NCBI RefSeq assembly: GCF_900090205.1 | Contig: NZ_LT607802.1 | Coordinates: 595,858-659,857, forward strand | Direction: 5' to 3' | Length of the DNA: 64,000 nt | From: Vogesella sp. LIG4 | GTDB taxonomy: Bacteria; Pseudomonadota; Gammaproteobacteria; Burkholderiales; Chromobacteriaceae | Shown here: positions 63,832 to 64,000 of the stretch, piece after piece | Layout: the number at the start of each line of letters is the position of its first letter | Numbering within the stretch: position 1 is the stretch's first letter | The notes under the pieces: model-generated | Seen by the model: the letters and a program-made list of their open reading frames with translations, nothing else | Told to the model about the DNA's origin: nothing | The model's database searches: none | Translations under genes and position numbers: made by a program

Positions 63832-64000
<169 letters not shown>

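Overview
The window reads as chromosomal DNA of a GC-rich betaproteobacterium of the order Neisseriales (Chromobacteriaceae or a near relative). The right flank has petABC-sspA-sspB, glnK-amtB, ubiK, comM, dsbA and uppP in a typical betaproteobacterial arrangement. The genus cannot be fixed from the sequence. A 37-kb genomic island with lower GC and a different gene style is inserted in an initiator tRNA gene.

Left flank (1-15.8 kb): a regulon for oxidative sugar catabolism. A leftward set encodes an IlvD/Edd-type sugar-acid dehydratase, a sugar 1-dehydrogenase, a lactonase, an aldose epimerase and two carriers. A rightward set encodes a GguC/AraD1-type 2-keto-3-deoxy-acid dehydratase, alpha-ketoglutaric semialdehyde dehydrogenase, a ChvE-GguA-GguB sugar ABC importer, DgoK and DgoA. 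A GbpR-like LysR regulator lies between the two sets. Together these could take pentoses (L-arabinose) to 2-oxoglutarate and hexoses (D-galactose) to pyruvate plus glyceraldehyde-3-phosphate.

Island (about 15.9-52.7 kb): bounded by a 46-bp direct repeat that is the 3' part of tRNA-fMet. An intact tRNA-fMet is at the right end and the orphan 3' part is at the left, next to a tyrosine integrase. Matching GGTTACA arm-type motifs sit inside both ends. Cargo from left to right: a colicin-E3-like RNase toxin, a small putative antitoxin and an ImmA/IrrE-type metallopeptidase; an H-NS-like protein; a YfjP-like GTPase and a lipoprotein; a YqaJ/DUF932 recombination module; a complete type I BREX phage-defence operon (brxR, a small gene, brxA, brxB, brxC, pglX, pglZ, brxL); a large serine recombinase with two ParB-like proteins and a zinc-ribbon protein; a higBA toxin-antitoxin pair plus an orphan antitoxin; and a satellite-like module with two inovirus-Gp2-like proteins, a DUF3987 protein, an AlpA-like protein, a 10-bp-phased CGTCG array and an unknown 349-residue protein.

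Right flank (52.7-64 kb): uppP, dsbA, a SPOR protein, comM, ubiK, glnK-amtB behind a clear sigma-54 promoter, sspB-sspA, petCBA, a Nif3-like protein and the 3' end of groL.

Most striking genome-scale signal: the 10-mer GTTGGCCGCA/TGCGGCCAAC occurs 18 times in the 27 kb of flanking DNA and never in the 37-kb island. Eight copies are intergenic, and four of these form two inverted pairs next to terminators. This is how a DNA uptake sequence behaves in Neisseria, but the word is different from the Neisseria one.
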